Assembly: GCA_002378665.1 (NCBI GenBank) | Contig: DFSO01000074.1 | Coordinates: 1 to 30,351, forward strand | DNA: 30,351 nucleotides | Source: Loktanella sp. UBA3435 | Lineage (GTDB): Bacteria > Pseudomonadota > Alphaproteobacteria > Rhodobacterales > Rhodobacteraceae | Direction of reading: 5' to 3' | Shown: positions 8,173 through 16,545 of the stretch, piece after piece | Numbering within the stretch: position 1 is the stretch's first letter | Layout of the letters: every line of letters starts with the position of its first letter | The notes under the pieces: generated by a model | Told to the model about the DNA's origin: nothing | The model's database searches: none | What the model saw: only the letters and a program-made list of their open reading frames with translations | Position numbers and translations under genes: made by a program

Positions 8173-8556
8173 ATGGGCCTTTTGAATGTACTGAAGCGCG
8201 TTTTTACTTGGTGGGATGGTCAAACATTTGGCACCCAGCTCTGGACTTGGCGTAAAGGCACGAATGTTGGTGAGGATGCGTTGGGCAATGTGTATTATAC
8301 GAATGCCGACAAGTCCCGTCGCTGGGTGATCTATAACGGCCCAATGGAAGCAAGTCGCGTTGAGCCTGCATGGCACGGCTGGTTGCACCACACTTGGGAA
8401 GACACGCCAGTGGCCAAACCATTGGTGCATAAAGCGTGGGAAAAGCCGCATACAGCAAACCTGACTGGTACGGCTGCGGCCTATGCGCCTGCGGGCTCAT
8501 TGCGTCGCACAATACCTGCCGCTCGGTCTGACTACGAGGCATGGACGCCAGAATAA
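8173..8556 (+). CDS. NDUFA12 family NADH:ubiquinone oxidoreductase accessory subunit
   Basis: 127 residues. The features WWDGQTFGTQLWTWRKG near the N-terminus, DALGNVYYT, RRWVIYNG and VEPAWHGWLHHTWEDTP are hallmarks of the NDUFA12 (B17.2) family, an accessory subunit of complex I found in mitochondria and alphaproteobacteria. It acts at the membrane-facing peripheral arm. The family is often encoded next to DUF2155 and aat, as here, rather than in the nuo operon. A GGAATGGAG lies upstream of the ATG. The gap from the RidA-like gene is 62 bases. Confidence 0.93.
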   Translation: MGLLNVLKRVFTWWDGQTFGTQLWTWRKGTNVGEDALGNVYYTNADKSRRWVIYNGPMEASRVEPAWHGWLHHTWEDTPVAKPLVHKAWEKPHTANLTGTAAAYAPAGSLRRTIPAARSDYEAWTPE

Positions 8557-8570
8557 GCGGCGTCAGTTTC

Positions 8571-8927
8571 ATGAAAAACCTTATCCTCATTCTGGCTCTG
8601 TCTTTGGCAGGCGCTGCACATGCCCAAGACGCTGGCGAAGGCACTGGCGGAATTTTGCGTGTGCTTGATAAGGTGACTGGCGACGTCTCGGATTTGACGT
8701 TGCAAGCGGGTGAAACCGCGGCGCTTGGACACCTGAAAGTCACTTTAGAAGAATGCCGCTACCCAGCCGCGAACCCAAGTGGCGATGCTTTTGTCAAAGT
8801 TATTGTTCGCTACCGCGACGACCCATTGCCTGCGTTTAACGGCTGGTTGGTGGCGTCGTCACCAGCGCTCAACGCGATGGATAACCCGCGCTATGACGTT
8901 TGGGCATTACGCTGTATGACGTCGTAA
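8571..8927 (+). CDS. DUF2155 domain exported protein
   Basis: 118 residues from the ATG at 8571. An in-frame ATG at 8541 would overlap the NDUFA12 gene and put ten residues before the signal peptide, so I prefer 8571. A Sec signal peptide is clear (MKNLILILALSLAGAAHAQ), predicting a periplasmic protein of about 100 residues. The body carries the DUF2155 pattern: a Val-Leu-Asp-Lys start, a GETAALGHLKVTLEECRYP stretch and the end motif NPRYDVWALRC. Two Cys (in LEECRYP and ALRCM) could pair. Function is unknown; the usual genome neighbourhood with NDUFA12 and aat is kept. Its 3' end overlaps the convergent aat by 37 bases. Confidence 0.88.
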   Translation: MKNLILILALSLAGAAHAQDAGEGTGGILRVLDKVTGDVSDLTLQAGETAALGHLKVTLEECRYPAANPSGDAFVKVIVRYRDDPLPAFNGWLVASSPALNAMDNPRYDVWALRCMTS

Positions 8928-9538
8928 GGCGTTGGAATAGCATATTTTTCTCGGAAATTTGCAGATACTTTGAGCGCCTTAGCAAGCTGTTGCTGGTACG
9001 TTTCGCGTGGAATTTCGATTGCGCCGAGACTGGCCAAATGGTCGGTGATGAACTGCGTATCAAGCAAGACATAGCCCGTGCGGTTGAGGTGATCGACCAA
9101 AAAGGCGAGCGCCACTTTGGACGCGTCGGTCATGGTGCTAAACATGCTTTCGCCAAAGAAAGCACCGCCCAAGGTAACGCCATAAGCGCCGCCAACGAGC
9201 ACATCATTGTGCCAAACCTCGACGGATTGCGCGTGACCTTCGGCGTGTAATTCGCAGTAGAGCGCAAATATCGTGTCATTGATCCAAGTCTCTTCGCGGT
9301 CAGCGCAAGCCCGCACGACATCAGCAAAGGCTTTGTTGAACGTGACTTTGAAATGCCAGCGTCGCAATGTCCGCGCCAAACTCCGCGAAATACGAAGGCG
9401 ATCAAGTGGGAGGATGCCACGCATTTGCGGCTCAACCCAAAAGATTTCGGGGTCGTCACGGCTTTCTGACATCGGAAATACGCCGCTCGCATATGCGTGC
9501 AAGAGAATCTCAGTTGTCAGTTGTAAGTCTTGCGTCAT
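8891..9538 (-). CDS. aat: Leucyl/phenylalanyl-tRNA--protein transferase
   Basis: 215 residues from the ATG at 9538; the frame also contains a TTG two codons earlier. The enzyme adds Leu or Phe from aminoacyl-tRNA to proteins with N-terminal Arg or Lys, marking them for ClpS/ClpAP degradation (N-degron pathway). Visible family features are YASGVFPM near the N-terminus, the WVEPQMRGILPLD segment, SVEVWHNDVLVGGAYGV, GESMF and the LLDTQFITDHLASLG region. No strong Shine-Dalgarno precedes the ATG. The gene overlaps the end of the DUF2155 gene on the other strand. Its association with accBC and NDUFA12 is typical of alphaproteobacteria. Confidence 0.96.
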   Translation of the reverse strand: MTQDLQLTTEILLHAYASGVFPMSESRDDPEIFWVEPQMRGILPLDRLRISRSLARTLRRWHFKVTFNKAFADVVRACADREETWINDTIFALYCELHAEGHAQSVEVWHNDVLVGGAYGVTLGGAFFGESMFSTMTDASKVALAFLVDHLNRTGYVLLDTQFITDHLASLGAIEIPRETYQQQLAKALKVSANFREKYAIPTPYDVIQRNAQTS

Positions 9539-9618
9539 GAGCAACGATCAGTTGTGGAGGTTTTGTTAAGGGTAGGACAAAGTGGGGCGAGCAGGTAGGC
9601 GGAAAGTGGAGTTGAGAC

Positions 9619-10335
9619 ATGGGTTTTTATGATTTTTTGAATGACCTTCCACACTACGTTGAACACGGCAGTTCGGCGGCCCGTATGAATGCCCGCCATG
9701 AGTTTCTGATCGCGGATTTTGCGGAAGAAATCCGAGGCGCAAAAGTGCTTGATCTGGCGGCACATGATGGGCGTTGGTGCTATGGCTTTGCGGGGGCTGG
9801 GGCGGCTTCGGTTGTGGGAATTGAAGGGCGGCCTGAGTTGGTCGAGAAGTTCTCTGACTATCCCGATGCCAGCTTGCGCGCGAAAGTAGAATTGCGTGTT
9901 GATGATATTTTCGAGGGCATAAGGGCCGAGATCGCCAGAGGTGAAACCTATGATATCGTGGGTGTTTTTGGTATTCTCTATCACATTATGGATCACTTTG
10001 CGTTGTTCCAACTGTTGCGTGATCTCAAGCCGAAGCTGGTGATTGTGGACAGCGAATTTGTGATGCGCGACAATGCGATTGTGTTGCTGATCCAAGAGCG
10101 CACGGATGTTCATTTGAACGCGGTTGCGCAGTATCCGGGACAAGAGGTTGCTGTCAAAGGCGCGCCATCATTCAAAGCGATGGAGATGATCGCCAATGCG
10201 TTGAACTACGACATTGAATGGTCGGATTGGGGGCGGATTGCGGAGGGCAACCGTGGGCCTGTTGGCGATTATTATCGCCCGAAGAACCAGCAAAAACGTC
10301 GCGCAACCTGTGCGTTGCGGCTGCGCGACCGTTAA
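9619..10335 (+). CDS. Class I SAM-dependent methyltransferase
   Basis: 238 residues. A Rossmann methyltransferase core is indicated by motif I at about residues 42-58 (KVLDLAAHDGRWCYGFAGAG), the acidic ribose-binding end of strand 2 (VVGIEGRPELVEKF), a VDDIF turn near residue 95 and strand 4 (YDIVGVFGILYHIMDHF). The substrate cannot be read; the family includes small-molecule and sugar methylases. It lies between aat and accC in opposite orientation to both, an insertion in an otherwise typical aat-accCB order. Its TAA directly abuts the accC stop, with no base between. Confidence 0.82.
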   Translation: MGFYDFLNDLPHYVEHGSSAARMNARHEFLIADFAEEIRGAKVLDLAAHDGRWCYGFAGAGAASVVGIEGRPELVEKFSDYPDASLRAKVELRVDDIFEGIRAEIARGETYDIVGVFGILYHIMDHFALFQLLRDLKPKLVIVDSEFVMRDNAIVLLIQERTDVHLNAVAQYPGQEVAVKGAPSFKAMEMIANALNYDIEWSDWGRIAEGNRGPVGDYYRPKNQQKRRATCALRLRDR

Positions 10336-11685
10336 TTATTCGCCTAGATTTTGCTCTAACCAGTGCTCTAGCCAGTGGATGTTATATTCACCGGTTTGGA
10401 TCGCTTGTTCGGCCAATAGCGCGTGGAACAGCGGGATCGTTGTATCGACGCCGTCAACGATCAATTCGCCCAAAGCACGGCCCAAACGCGCAAGCGCCTC
10501 TGGACGGTCGCGCCCGTGAACGATCAGTTTACCGATCAAACTGTCATAGTAAGGCGGGATGCGGTAGCCGTCGTAAAGCGCCGAATCCATACGCACACCA
10601 AGCCCGCCTGGGGCGTGATATTGCGTGATTTTACCCGGGCAAGGCGAGAAATTCGGTAGCTTTTCGGCGTTGATGCGTACTTCGATGGCATGCCCGTTGA
10701 TCTTGAGGTCGTCTTGGGTGAACGACATCGGCAGGCCAGAGGCCACGCGCAGTTGTTCACGCACCAGATCGACACCAAAGATACCTTCTGTCACAGGGTG
10801 TTCGACCTGCAAACGGGTGTTCATTTCGATGAAATAGAACTCGTCGTTCTCGAAGAGGAACTCGATTGTGCCAGCGCCCGTGTAGTTGATGCGGGCCACG
10901 GCGTCGGCGCAAACCTTGCCGATACGGTCGCGCAGTTCTTGGGTGATTGTGGGGCCAGGGGCCTCTTCAAACACCTTTTGGTGGCGGCGCTGTAGCGAGC
11001 AATCGCGCTCGCCCAAATGAACCGCATTACCTTTGCCATCGCCGAAAACTTGGATTTCGATGTGGCGTGGGGTAGTGAGGTATTTCTCGATATAGACTTC
11101 GTCATTGCCGAAGTTTGATTTGCCTTCAGCACGGGCAGATTGGAACGCGCGTTCCATTTCGCCTGCGTTATGGGCCACTTTCATGCCCTTGCCGCCGCCG
11201 CCTGCTGTCGCTTTGATGATGATCGGATAGCCGATCTCTTCGCCGACTTTGAGTGCGTCTTTCAGCGTTGGCACGCCACCGTCAGAACCCGGCACGCAAG
11301 GCACGCCGAGAGCTTTCATCGTATCCTTGGCGCTAATCTTGTCGCCCATGATGCGGATGTGTTCGGCTGTGGGGCCGATGAAGGTGATGTCGTGGTCTTC
11401 GCAGGCTTGAACGAAAGCTGCGTTTTCCGACAAGAAGCCGTAGCCCGGATGGATCGCTTGTGCGCCAGTGATTTCGCAGGCCGAGAGGATCGCGGGGAAG
11501 CTCAGGTAGGATAGCTGGGACGATGGCGGCCCGATGCAGATTGCCTCGTCAGCCATGCGCACATGCATCGCGTCGCTATCGGCGGTGGAATGCACGGCCA
11601 CGGATTTGACGCCCATCTCACGGCAGGCGCGCACGACCCGCAGCGCAATTTCGCCGCGGTTCGCAATGAGAATTTTATCGAACAT
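10336..11685 (-). CDS. accC: Acetyl-CoA carboxylase biotin carboxylase subunit
   Basis: 449 residues, standard length. AccC carboxylates the biotin carried by AccB using ATP and bicarbonate, the first step of malonyl-CoA formation for fatty acid synthesis. The order is the N-terminal MFDKILIANRGEIALRVVRA segment, the ATP-grasp glycine loop (KATAGGGGKGM, near 160), the EKYLTTPRHIEIQVFGDG segment and the catalytic FIEMNTRLQVEHPVTE signature (near 290). It begins 12 bases after the accB stop on the same strand, so the two are one operon, and it ends directly against the stop of the convergent methyltransferase gene. Confidence 0.98.
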   Translation of the reverse strand: MFDKILIANRGEIALRVVRACREMGVKSVAVHSTADSDAMHVRMADEAICIGPPSSQLSYLSFPAILSACEITGAQAIHPGYGFLSENAAFVQACEDHDITFIGPTAEHIRIMGDKISAKDTMKALGVPCVPGSDGGVPTLKDALKVGEEIGYPIIIKATAGGGGKGMKVAHNAGEMERAFQSARAEGKSNFGNDEVYIEKYLTTPRHIEIQVFGDGKGNAVHLGERDCSLQRRHQKVFEEAPGPTITQELRDRIGKVCADAVARINYTGAGTIEFLFENDEFYFIEMNTRLQVEHPVTEGIFGVDLVREQLRVASGLPMSFTQDDLKINGHAIEVRINAEKLPNFSPCPGKITQYHAPGGLGVRMDSALYDGYRIPPYYDSLIGKLIVHGRDRPEALARLGRALGELIVDGVDTTIPLFHALLAEQAIQTGEYNIHWLEHWLEQNLGE

Positions 11686-11697
11686 GAACCAGCGCCT

Positions 11698-12183
11698 TTA
11701 TTCGAGGATCACAAGAGGGGCGCCGTATTCAACCGGCCCGCCGTCTTCGACCAGAATGCGTTTTACGGTGCCTGCACGTGGGGCAGGGATGTGGTTCATG
11801 GTTTTCATCGCTTCGATGATCAACAGCGTGTCGCCTTCTTTGACCACGGTGCCTACGGAAACGAAGGCGGCTGCCCCAGGTTCGCCTGCCATGTAGACCG
11901 TGCCGACCATTGGTGATGTGACTGCACCTGGATGTGAGGCCGGATCGGCGTCTGCTGAAACGGCAACGGGCGCTGCTGCACCCATCGGAGCCGCGGCTGG
12001 CGCTGCGGCGACGGTTGCTGCCTGCATAACCACCTGTGTCTGGCGGCTAACGCGCACATTCAAGCTGTCGTTTTCGCCATAATTGCGTTTGACCTGCAGT
12101 TCTGTGAGGTCGTTTTCGCGCAGAAGTTCTGCGAGAGCTTGAATGAAGCTTACGTCGCTTTCATGAGAGGTCTTTTTAGTCAT
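11698..12183 (-). CDS. accB: Acetyl-CoA carboxylase biotin carboxyl carrier protein
   Basis: 161 residues. The N-terminal ~50 residues form the family's helical segment. An Ala/Pro-rich linker (about residues 54-85) follows, and then the biotinyl domain, with the modified lysine at Lys127 in EAMKTMN. A GAGGAAAAC stretch precedes the ATG. It is first in the accB-accC operon. A plausible promoter lies at 12248-12276. aroQ, the usual upstream neighbour in many proteobacteria, is not present; a small unknown gene lies there instead. Confidence 0.97.
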   Translation of the reverse strand: MTKKTSHESDVSFIQALAELLRENDLTELQVKRNYGENDSLNVRVSRQTQVVMQAATVAAAPAAAPMGAAAPVAVSADADPASHPGAVTSPMVGTVYMAGEPGAAAFVSVGTVVKEGDTLLIIEAMKTMNHIPAPRAGTVKRILVEDGGPVEYGAPLVILE

Positions 12184-12247
12184 GTTTTCCTCGGCCCGTT
12201 GCCCAAATCAATGTCCTTCCGCACGGCGCGCGTCAGGGATTGAATGG

Positions 12248-12276
12248 GTTATAGGCTAGCTGCGCACGCGTGGGAA
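12248..12276 (-). promoter_or_regulatory. Predicted sigma-70 promoter of accBC
   Basis: On the minus strand, TTCCCA (12271-12276) is spaced 17 bases from TATAAC (12248-12253), about 65 bases before accB. A CGCACG/CGTGCG inverted repeat (12263-12268 and 12283-12288) overlaps the -35 region. The palindrome ATGACC-TAT-GGTCAT (12295-12309) lies just upstream and may be an operator. All of this is pattern-based. Confidence 0.4.
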
Positions 12277-12323
12277 GCCGCACGTGCGAGGAAAATGACC
12301 TATGGTCATATTGAGGCGGCGGT

Positions 12324-12601
12324 TTAGACCAGCTTTTCGGCGGTTTCGCTGCGCGGTAGCATCGTCACACCATAGGGTTTTAGGATACGTTCCGGCCCAG
12401 AGATGTCTGGGATGGTAGGGTTTTGCCCTGAAATGCGCGACACATTCACCGCCCCCACCGTACCCAGTTCGGACGGTGTTGTTGGTGTGCCAGTGGTATT
12501 AGCTGCGTTCTGCTGCTCTTGGGGGGTGTCACCGCGCCAATGACTGGCTGCTGTTGCACCTTTATGGGCGCGGTGGGGGTGGTTTGAAGCTGGATTTCCA
12601 T
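12324..12601 (-). pseudogene. Small Pro/Thr/Gln-rich protein of unknown function, frame broken at a C6 run
   Basis: I do not recognise this gene. An ATG at 12601 with GGAG 8 bases upstream starts a frame encoding MEIQLQTTPTAPIKVQQQPV and continuing to a run of six C (plus-strand G run 12521-12526). In that frame it becomes out-of-phase sequence and stops soon after. Reading one base back at the run gives a frame that continues QEQQNAANTT, then VNVSRISGQNPTIPDI and SGPERILKPYGVTMLPRSET, ending at a TAA (12326-12324). The second part has no start codon for over 50 codons, so the two parts look like one gene of 92 residues. The first half is low-complexity Pro/Thr/Gln; the C-terminal 45 residues look structured. 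Either the frame is truly broken, or slippage restores it, or the run length is a sequencing error. It lies between livF and accB, same strand as both. Confidence 0.5.
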
Positions 12602-12682
12602 TTGGATGCTCCGGTTGAGGAAACGAAACTAATGGAACTGACGTTGCACTATTTTTGTTACGATCAGGTTAAAGAAACCTCC

Positions 12683-13432
12683 TCAAATCGCGAGATATTG
12701 TGCCCGCAATTCAGCATTTTCTAACACCTCTTTGGCAGAGCCATCAAAAACGACAGAACCTGTGTCGAGGATAACGGCGCGATCAGCAAGCTTGAGTGCT
12801 GCAACAGCGTTTTGCTCAACGATAACCGTCGTAATACCTTGATCCCGAATGATATTCAGCGTCTTGGCAATTTCCTGTACGATAACAGGTGCAAGACCTT
12901 CGTAAGGCTCGTCAAGGAGCAGGACCTTAATGTCACGGGCCAGCGCGCGCGCGATGGCGAGCATCTGTTGTTCACCACCAGAAAGTGTGATGCCTTCTTG
13001 CTTGCGACGCTCACCTAGACGCGGGAAGAGTTCGTAGATTCGCTCGAGCGACCACCCAATAGGGGGGGCGATCTGGGCAAGTTGCAGATTTTCTTCCACA
13101 GTCAGACCAGGAATGATGCTGCGATCCTCTGGCACCAGCGCGATGCCGTTTGTTGCCGCTTCGTGGCTTTTCATCAGGTGCAATGGTTTACGGTCAAGCC
13201 AGATTTCGCCGTGGCGCAAGTCTGGGTTGTCCATGCGTGCGATGGTGCGTAGCGTTGAAGTTTTCCCTGCACCGTTACGACCCAGAAGGGCAAGGATTTC
13301 GCCTTCGTGGATGTCGAAGCTGACGTTTTGCACGATGAAGCTTTCGCCGTAATAGGCCTCGATTTCCCAAACGCTCAGGAACGCTTTGTGGGTGGCGGCA
13401 TTATTGGCGTGTTTGTTGAATGGTTCGGTCAT
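12683..13432 (-). CDS. livF: Branched-chain amino acid-type (HAAT) ABC transporter ATP-binding protein
   Basis: 249 residues. One of two ATPases driving uptake by the Liv-type permease. Walker A GRNGAGKTS (near 53), Q-loop region, signature LSGGEQQMLAIARAL (near 150) and Walker B VLLLDEPYEGLAP (near 170) are canonical. The N-terminus has about 20 extra residues (MTEPFNKHANNAATHKAF) before the nucleotide-binding fold. AAGGAA lies 7 bases before the ATG. It is last in the five-gene set, 11 bases after livG. No terminator follows it, so transcription may run on into the small gene upstream of accB. Confidence 0.95.
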   Translation of the reverse strand: MTEPFNKHANNAATHKAFLSVWEIEAYYGESFIVQNVSFDIHEGEILALLGRNGAGKTSTLRTIARMDNPDLRHGEIWLDRKPLHLMKSHEAATNGIALVPEDRSIIPGLTVEENLQLAQIAPPIGWSLERIYELFPRLGERRKQEGITLSGGEQQMLAIARALARDIKVLLLDEPYEGLAPVIVQEIAKTLNIIRDQGITTVIVEQNAVAALKLADRAVILDTGSVVFDGSAKEVLENAELRAQYLAI

Positions 13433-13443
13433 GGTTTTGTTCC

Positions 13444-14202
13444 TTACACCTGTGCTTCGCCGAGATAAGCTTCGCGGACCTTCGGGTGGTTCTTGATCTT
13501 ATCGGGGGTGTCCTCAACAAGAGGGGTGCCCTGCGCCAGAACGGTGATCCTGTCGGCCAAGCTAAACACAACGTTCATGTCGTGCTCGATGATCGCCATG
13601 GTGATGCCGCGCTGTGTGCGGATGTCTTTGAGCAGTTGGATCGTGTTCTCGGTATCGGCGCGCGCCATGCCTGCCGTCGGTTCGTCGAGCAACAAAAGGC
13701 GTGGTTCTTGCACCAAGCACATCGCCATCTCAAGACGGCGTTTGTCACCGCGCGACATGGAAGACGCGATCATGTTGCGCTTATCGAGCATTTTGACCTC
13801 GGCCAGCATTTGCTCGGCCTGCTCAATAAGCTGTTTTTCAGAGGAAACGCTCTCGATGCCATGCATTTTGAACGCACCATCACGTTTTGCAAAGCAGGGG
13901 ATCAACACGTTATCCATGACGGACAGGTCAGCAAAGATCTCGGGTGTTTGGAACACGCGTGAAATGCCCATTTGTGCGATCTCATAGGGCTTGCGGCCCA
14001 GAACCGATTGCCCGTCGAACGTGACTGACCCAGAATCAGGGATCAGTTTGCCGACCAGCACGTTGAGGAGGGTGGATTTGCCGGCCCCGTTTGGGCCGAT
14101 AATCGCATGTACTGTGTTTTCGTGCACGCTGAGGTTCACGTCGCCCAAGGCTTGCAGACCACCAAAGCGTTTGTTGACGCCTTTTACTTCAAGGATACTC
14201 AT
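13444..14202 (-). CDS. livG: Branched-chain amino acid-type ABC transporter ATP-binding protein
   Basis: 252 residues. Second ATPase of the Liv-type transporter. Walker A GPNGAGKST (near 36) and Walker B LLLLDEPTAGMA are canonical, and the switch His is in IIEHDMNVVF. The signature is unusual: SMSRGDKRRLEMAM instead of LSGGQ, with Arg where the second-position Gly/His is normal. The C-terminal EAYLGEAQV is typical of LivG. It starts with GGAG 8 bases before the ATG and follows livM by 12 bases. Confidence 0.95.
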   Translation of the reverse strand: MSILEVKGVNKRFGGLQALGDVNLSVHENTVHAIIGPNGAGKSTLLNVLVGKLIPDSGSVTFDGQSVLGRKPYEIAQMGISRVFQTPEIFADLSVMDNVLIPCFAKRDGAFKMHGIESVSSEKQLIEQAEQMLAEVKMLDKRNMIASSMSRGDKRRLEMAMCLVQEPRLLLLDEPTAGMARADTENTIQLLKDIRTQRGITMAIIEHDMNVVFSLADRITVLAQGTPLVEDTPDKIKNHPKVREAYLGEAQV

Positions 14203-14214
14203 TGTCCTGTCTCC

Positions 14215-15405
14215 TTATTCTGCGGGTGTGTCTGCGCCGTCTTTGGCGTCAGATGTTTTGTTGCGGCTGAACTTGCCCATGATCTTTTGACCACCCTGCA
14301 CAAGACCACCAGGCAGGAAGATGACAACGGCCATGAACAGAAGGCCAAGTGTCAGGTGCCAGCCCTTGCCGATGAAGGGGTGAATGATCGTCACAAAGAG
14401 GTTGTCCATCCAGTCAGGCATGAAGGAGAACCAGCCGTGCAACACGTTGTCGTTGATCTTTGAGACGATGTTTTCGAGGTATTTGATCAAGCCAGCGCCA
14501 AGGACGGGGCCGATCAATGTGCCAACGCCACCCAGGATCGACATCACAACAATCTCACCAGAGGCTGTCCAGAACATGCGTTCCGCGCCTGTCAGTGGGT
14601 CCATAGCTGCAAGCAAGCCACCAGCGAGACCAGCATACATGCCAGAGATCACGAAGGCTGCGAGCATGTAGGGTTTGGTGTTGAGGCCAACATAAGACAT
14701 GCGCGTTTGGTTCGATTTGATCGCCCGCAGCATCAGGCCCATCGGAGAGCGGAAGATGCGGATCGACAGGTAGAAAGACGCAATGAGGAAGATCGCAGCG
14801 AGGTAGTACCCATTCTGGAATGTAAACGACCAGCCCGCGATATCCAACTGTGATTGCCCGTTCATTGTGATCCCAAAGAGGTGGGGGATCGTTGGATCGC
14901 CAGCGCTCATAAGGACTTGTGGGTCGCCGTTGTAGACTTGCAAACCTGTCTCGCCGTTGGTCAGTGGTGTGAGCACCGAATAGGCTAGCTGATAGGACAT
15001 CTGTGCAAAAGCGAGGGTCAGGATAGAGAAGTAGATCCCTGATCGCCGCAAACTGATGTAGCCGATGACCACCGAGAATATACCAGCCATGATGACCGAC
15101 AAAAGGATCGCTGGCAGCACGTTGTAGGACAACAGCTTGAACATCCAAACGGCGGAATAAGAACCTATGCCGAGGAAGGCTGCGTGACCAAACGAGAGAT
15201 AACCTGTGAGGCCAAACAGGATGTTAAAGCCAATGGCCAAAATCCCGAAGATCACGAAGCGTTGCAGCAGAGCAGGGTAGCCTGCGTTAAAGCTTTGACC
15301 CAAGGCAGAGCCTGTCGGGAAGGGGTTGAGAATAATCGGTGCAGCAAGCGCCATGATGCAGACGATGACGAAGAGTTTGAAGTCGCGGGAATTGAGACCG
15401 AGCAT
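14215..15405 (-). CDS. livM: Branched-chain amino acid-type ABC transporter permease
   Basis: 396 residues, about ten membrane segments. It is the LivM-type permease: FGLTGYLSFGHAAFLGIGSY near residue 65 matches the family's conserved loop, and VMSILGGVGTLIGPVLGA is the coupling region contacting the ATPases. A periplasmic loop of ~60 residues (near 140-190) is longer than in E. coli LivM. Its ribosome site GGAGG is formed by the last codons of livH, and the ATG follows the livH stop by 2 bases, so the two permeases are coupled. A charged C-terminal tail follows the last helix. Confidence 0.94.
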   Translation of the reverse strand: MLGLNSRDFKLFVIVCIMALAAPIILNPFPTGSALGQSFNAGYPALLQRFVIFGILAIGFNILFGLTGYLSFGHAAFLGIGSYSAVWMFKLLSYNVLPAILLSVIMAGIFSVVIGYISLRRSGIYFSILTLAFAQMSYQLAYSVLTPLTNGETGLQVYNGDPQVLMSAGDPTIPHLFGITMNGQSQLDIAGWSFTFQNGYYLAAIFLIASFYLSIRIFRSPMGLMLRAIKSNQTRMSYVGLNTKPYMLAAFVISGMYAGLAGGLLAAMDPLTGAERMFWTASGEIVVMSILGGVGTLIGPVLGAGLIKYLENIVSKINDNVLHGWFSFMPDWMDNLFVTIIHPFIGKGWHLTLGLLFMAVVIFLPGGLVQGGQKIMGKFSRNKTSDAKDGADTPAE

Positions 15406-15407
15406 GA

Positions 15408-16439
15408 TTATTCCTCCATCACGCCTTTGCGACCCATAAGGCCACGAGGACGGGTCAGCAAAATGATAATTGCAACGAGGTAGATGATGATTTGGTCAAT
15501 GCCAGGGAACACAGCCTTTACTTCGTTCATGGATGCGAATGATTGCAGGATACCGAGCATAAAGCCCGCTAGCACGGCGCCGGGCAAAGAGCCCATGCCG
15601 CCAACAACAACCACGACGAACGAGAGCACAAGAAAGTCCATCCCGATGTTATAGTGGGGTGACAAGATTGGTGCGTACATCACGCCAGCCATACCCGCCA
15701 CAGCGGCCGCGAGACCGAACATGAAGGTAAAGCGCTTGTCGATATCGATGCCGAGCAAGCCCACGGTTTCACGGTCGGCCATACCAGCCCGCACCACCAT
15801 CCCGAAGGTGGTAAAGCGCAAGAAGGCAAAGACGGAGGCAATAATGACAACGGAGAAGGCAAAGTAGACCATGCGCCATGTCGGGTAGGCGATCGCGTTG
15901 GGATCGAAGCCAAGCATCACGCCGACGTCGATTGTGCCAAGAAAAGCGGAAGGCGGCGGTGTTTGAATAGGGTTGGCGCCGTAAAACGCTTTCACAAGTT
16001 CACCGATGACGATGGCAAGGCCAAAGGTCACAAGAATTTGGTCAGCGTGTGGACGCTTATAGAAGTGTTTGATCAAGCCGCGCTCAAGGATGTAGCCGAG
16101 TGCGAACATGAAGGGGATGACGGCGAGAATAGAAAGTGGCACGGACCAGTCTTGCATCCATTCTCCCACCGAGGTCCCAAACCAATGGTCAAGATAGGGC
16201 ATCTCGACTTTGAGAGGATTTCCCAAGAAGTCTTTCTTGGTCTCATCGATCTCGATGTAGCTGAATTGAAAGAGTTTTTGCACGGTAACCGCAACAAACG
16301 CCCCGATCATGAACAGCGCGCCATGCGCAAAGTTGACGACACCCAAAGTGCCGAAAATCAAGGTAAGCCCAAGGGCGATCAAGGCATAAGCCGAGCCCTT
16401 ATCCAAACCGTTGAGAATTTGAAGAATAAATGCGTCCAT
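15408..16439 (-). CDS. livH: Branched-chain amino acid-type ABC transporter permease
   Basis: 343 residues with about eight to nine membrane segments. The opening LQILNGLDKGSAYALIALGL, then TLGVVNFAHGALFMIGAF, and the late VVVVGGMGSLPGAVLAGF coupling motif identify LivH. A charged insert of about 40 residues (near 60-105, DETKKDFLGNPLKVEMPYLD) between the second and third helices is larger than in E. coli. The gene is separated from the binding-protein gene by 106 bases containing a strong hairpin, and leads directly into livM. Confidence 0.94.
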   Translation of the reverse strand: MDAFILQILNGLDKGSAYALIALGLTLIFGTLGVVNFAHGALFMIGAFVAVTVQKLFQFSYIEIDETKKDFLGNPLKVEMPYLDHWFGTSVGEWMQDWSVPLSILAVIPFMFALGYILERGLIKHFYKRPHADQILVTFGLAIVIGELVKAFYGANPIQTPPPSAFLGTIDVGVMLGFDPNAIAYPTWRMVYFAFSVVIIASVFAFLRFTTFGMVVRAGMADRETVGLLGIDIDKRFTFMFGLAAAVAGMAGVMYAPILSPHYNIGMDFLVLSFVVVVVGGMGSLPGAVLAGFMLGILQSFASMNEVKAVFPGIDQIIIYLVAIIILLTRPRGLMGRKGVMEE

Positions 16440-16499
16440 CGGACTTGCCCCATTTTGTCTGGTGGATGAGCCCCATCACAAAAGCTGGAGGGGCAGGGT

Positions 16500-16528
16500 G
16501 GACCGGCCGCGCAAGTGGCAGCCGGTCC
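16500..16528 (-). other. Intercistronic GC hairpin between the binding-protein gene and livH
   Basis: A perfect 8-bp inverted repeat GGACCGGC / GCCGGTCC (16500-16507, 16521-16528) with a 13-base loop lies 18 bases after the binding-protein stop. There is no T tract. Such elements commonly protect the abundant upstream message and lower expression of the downstream permease genes; that role here is inferred. Confidence 0.5.
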
Positions 16529-16545
16529 GAGGTTTACTTTTACGC

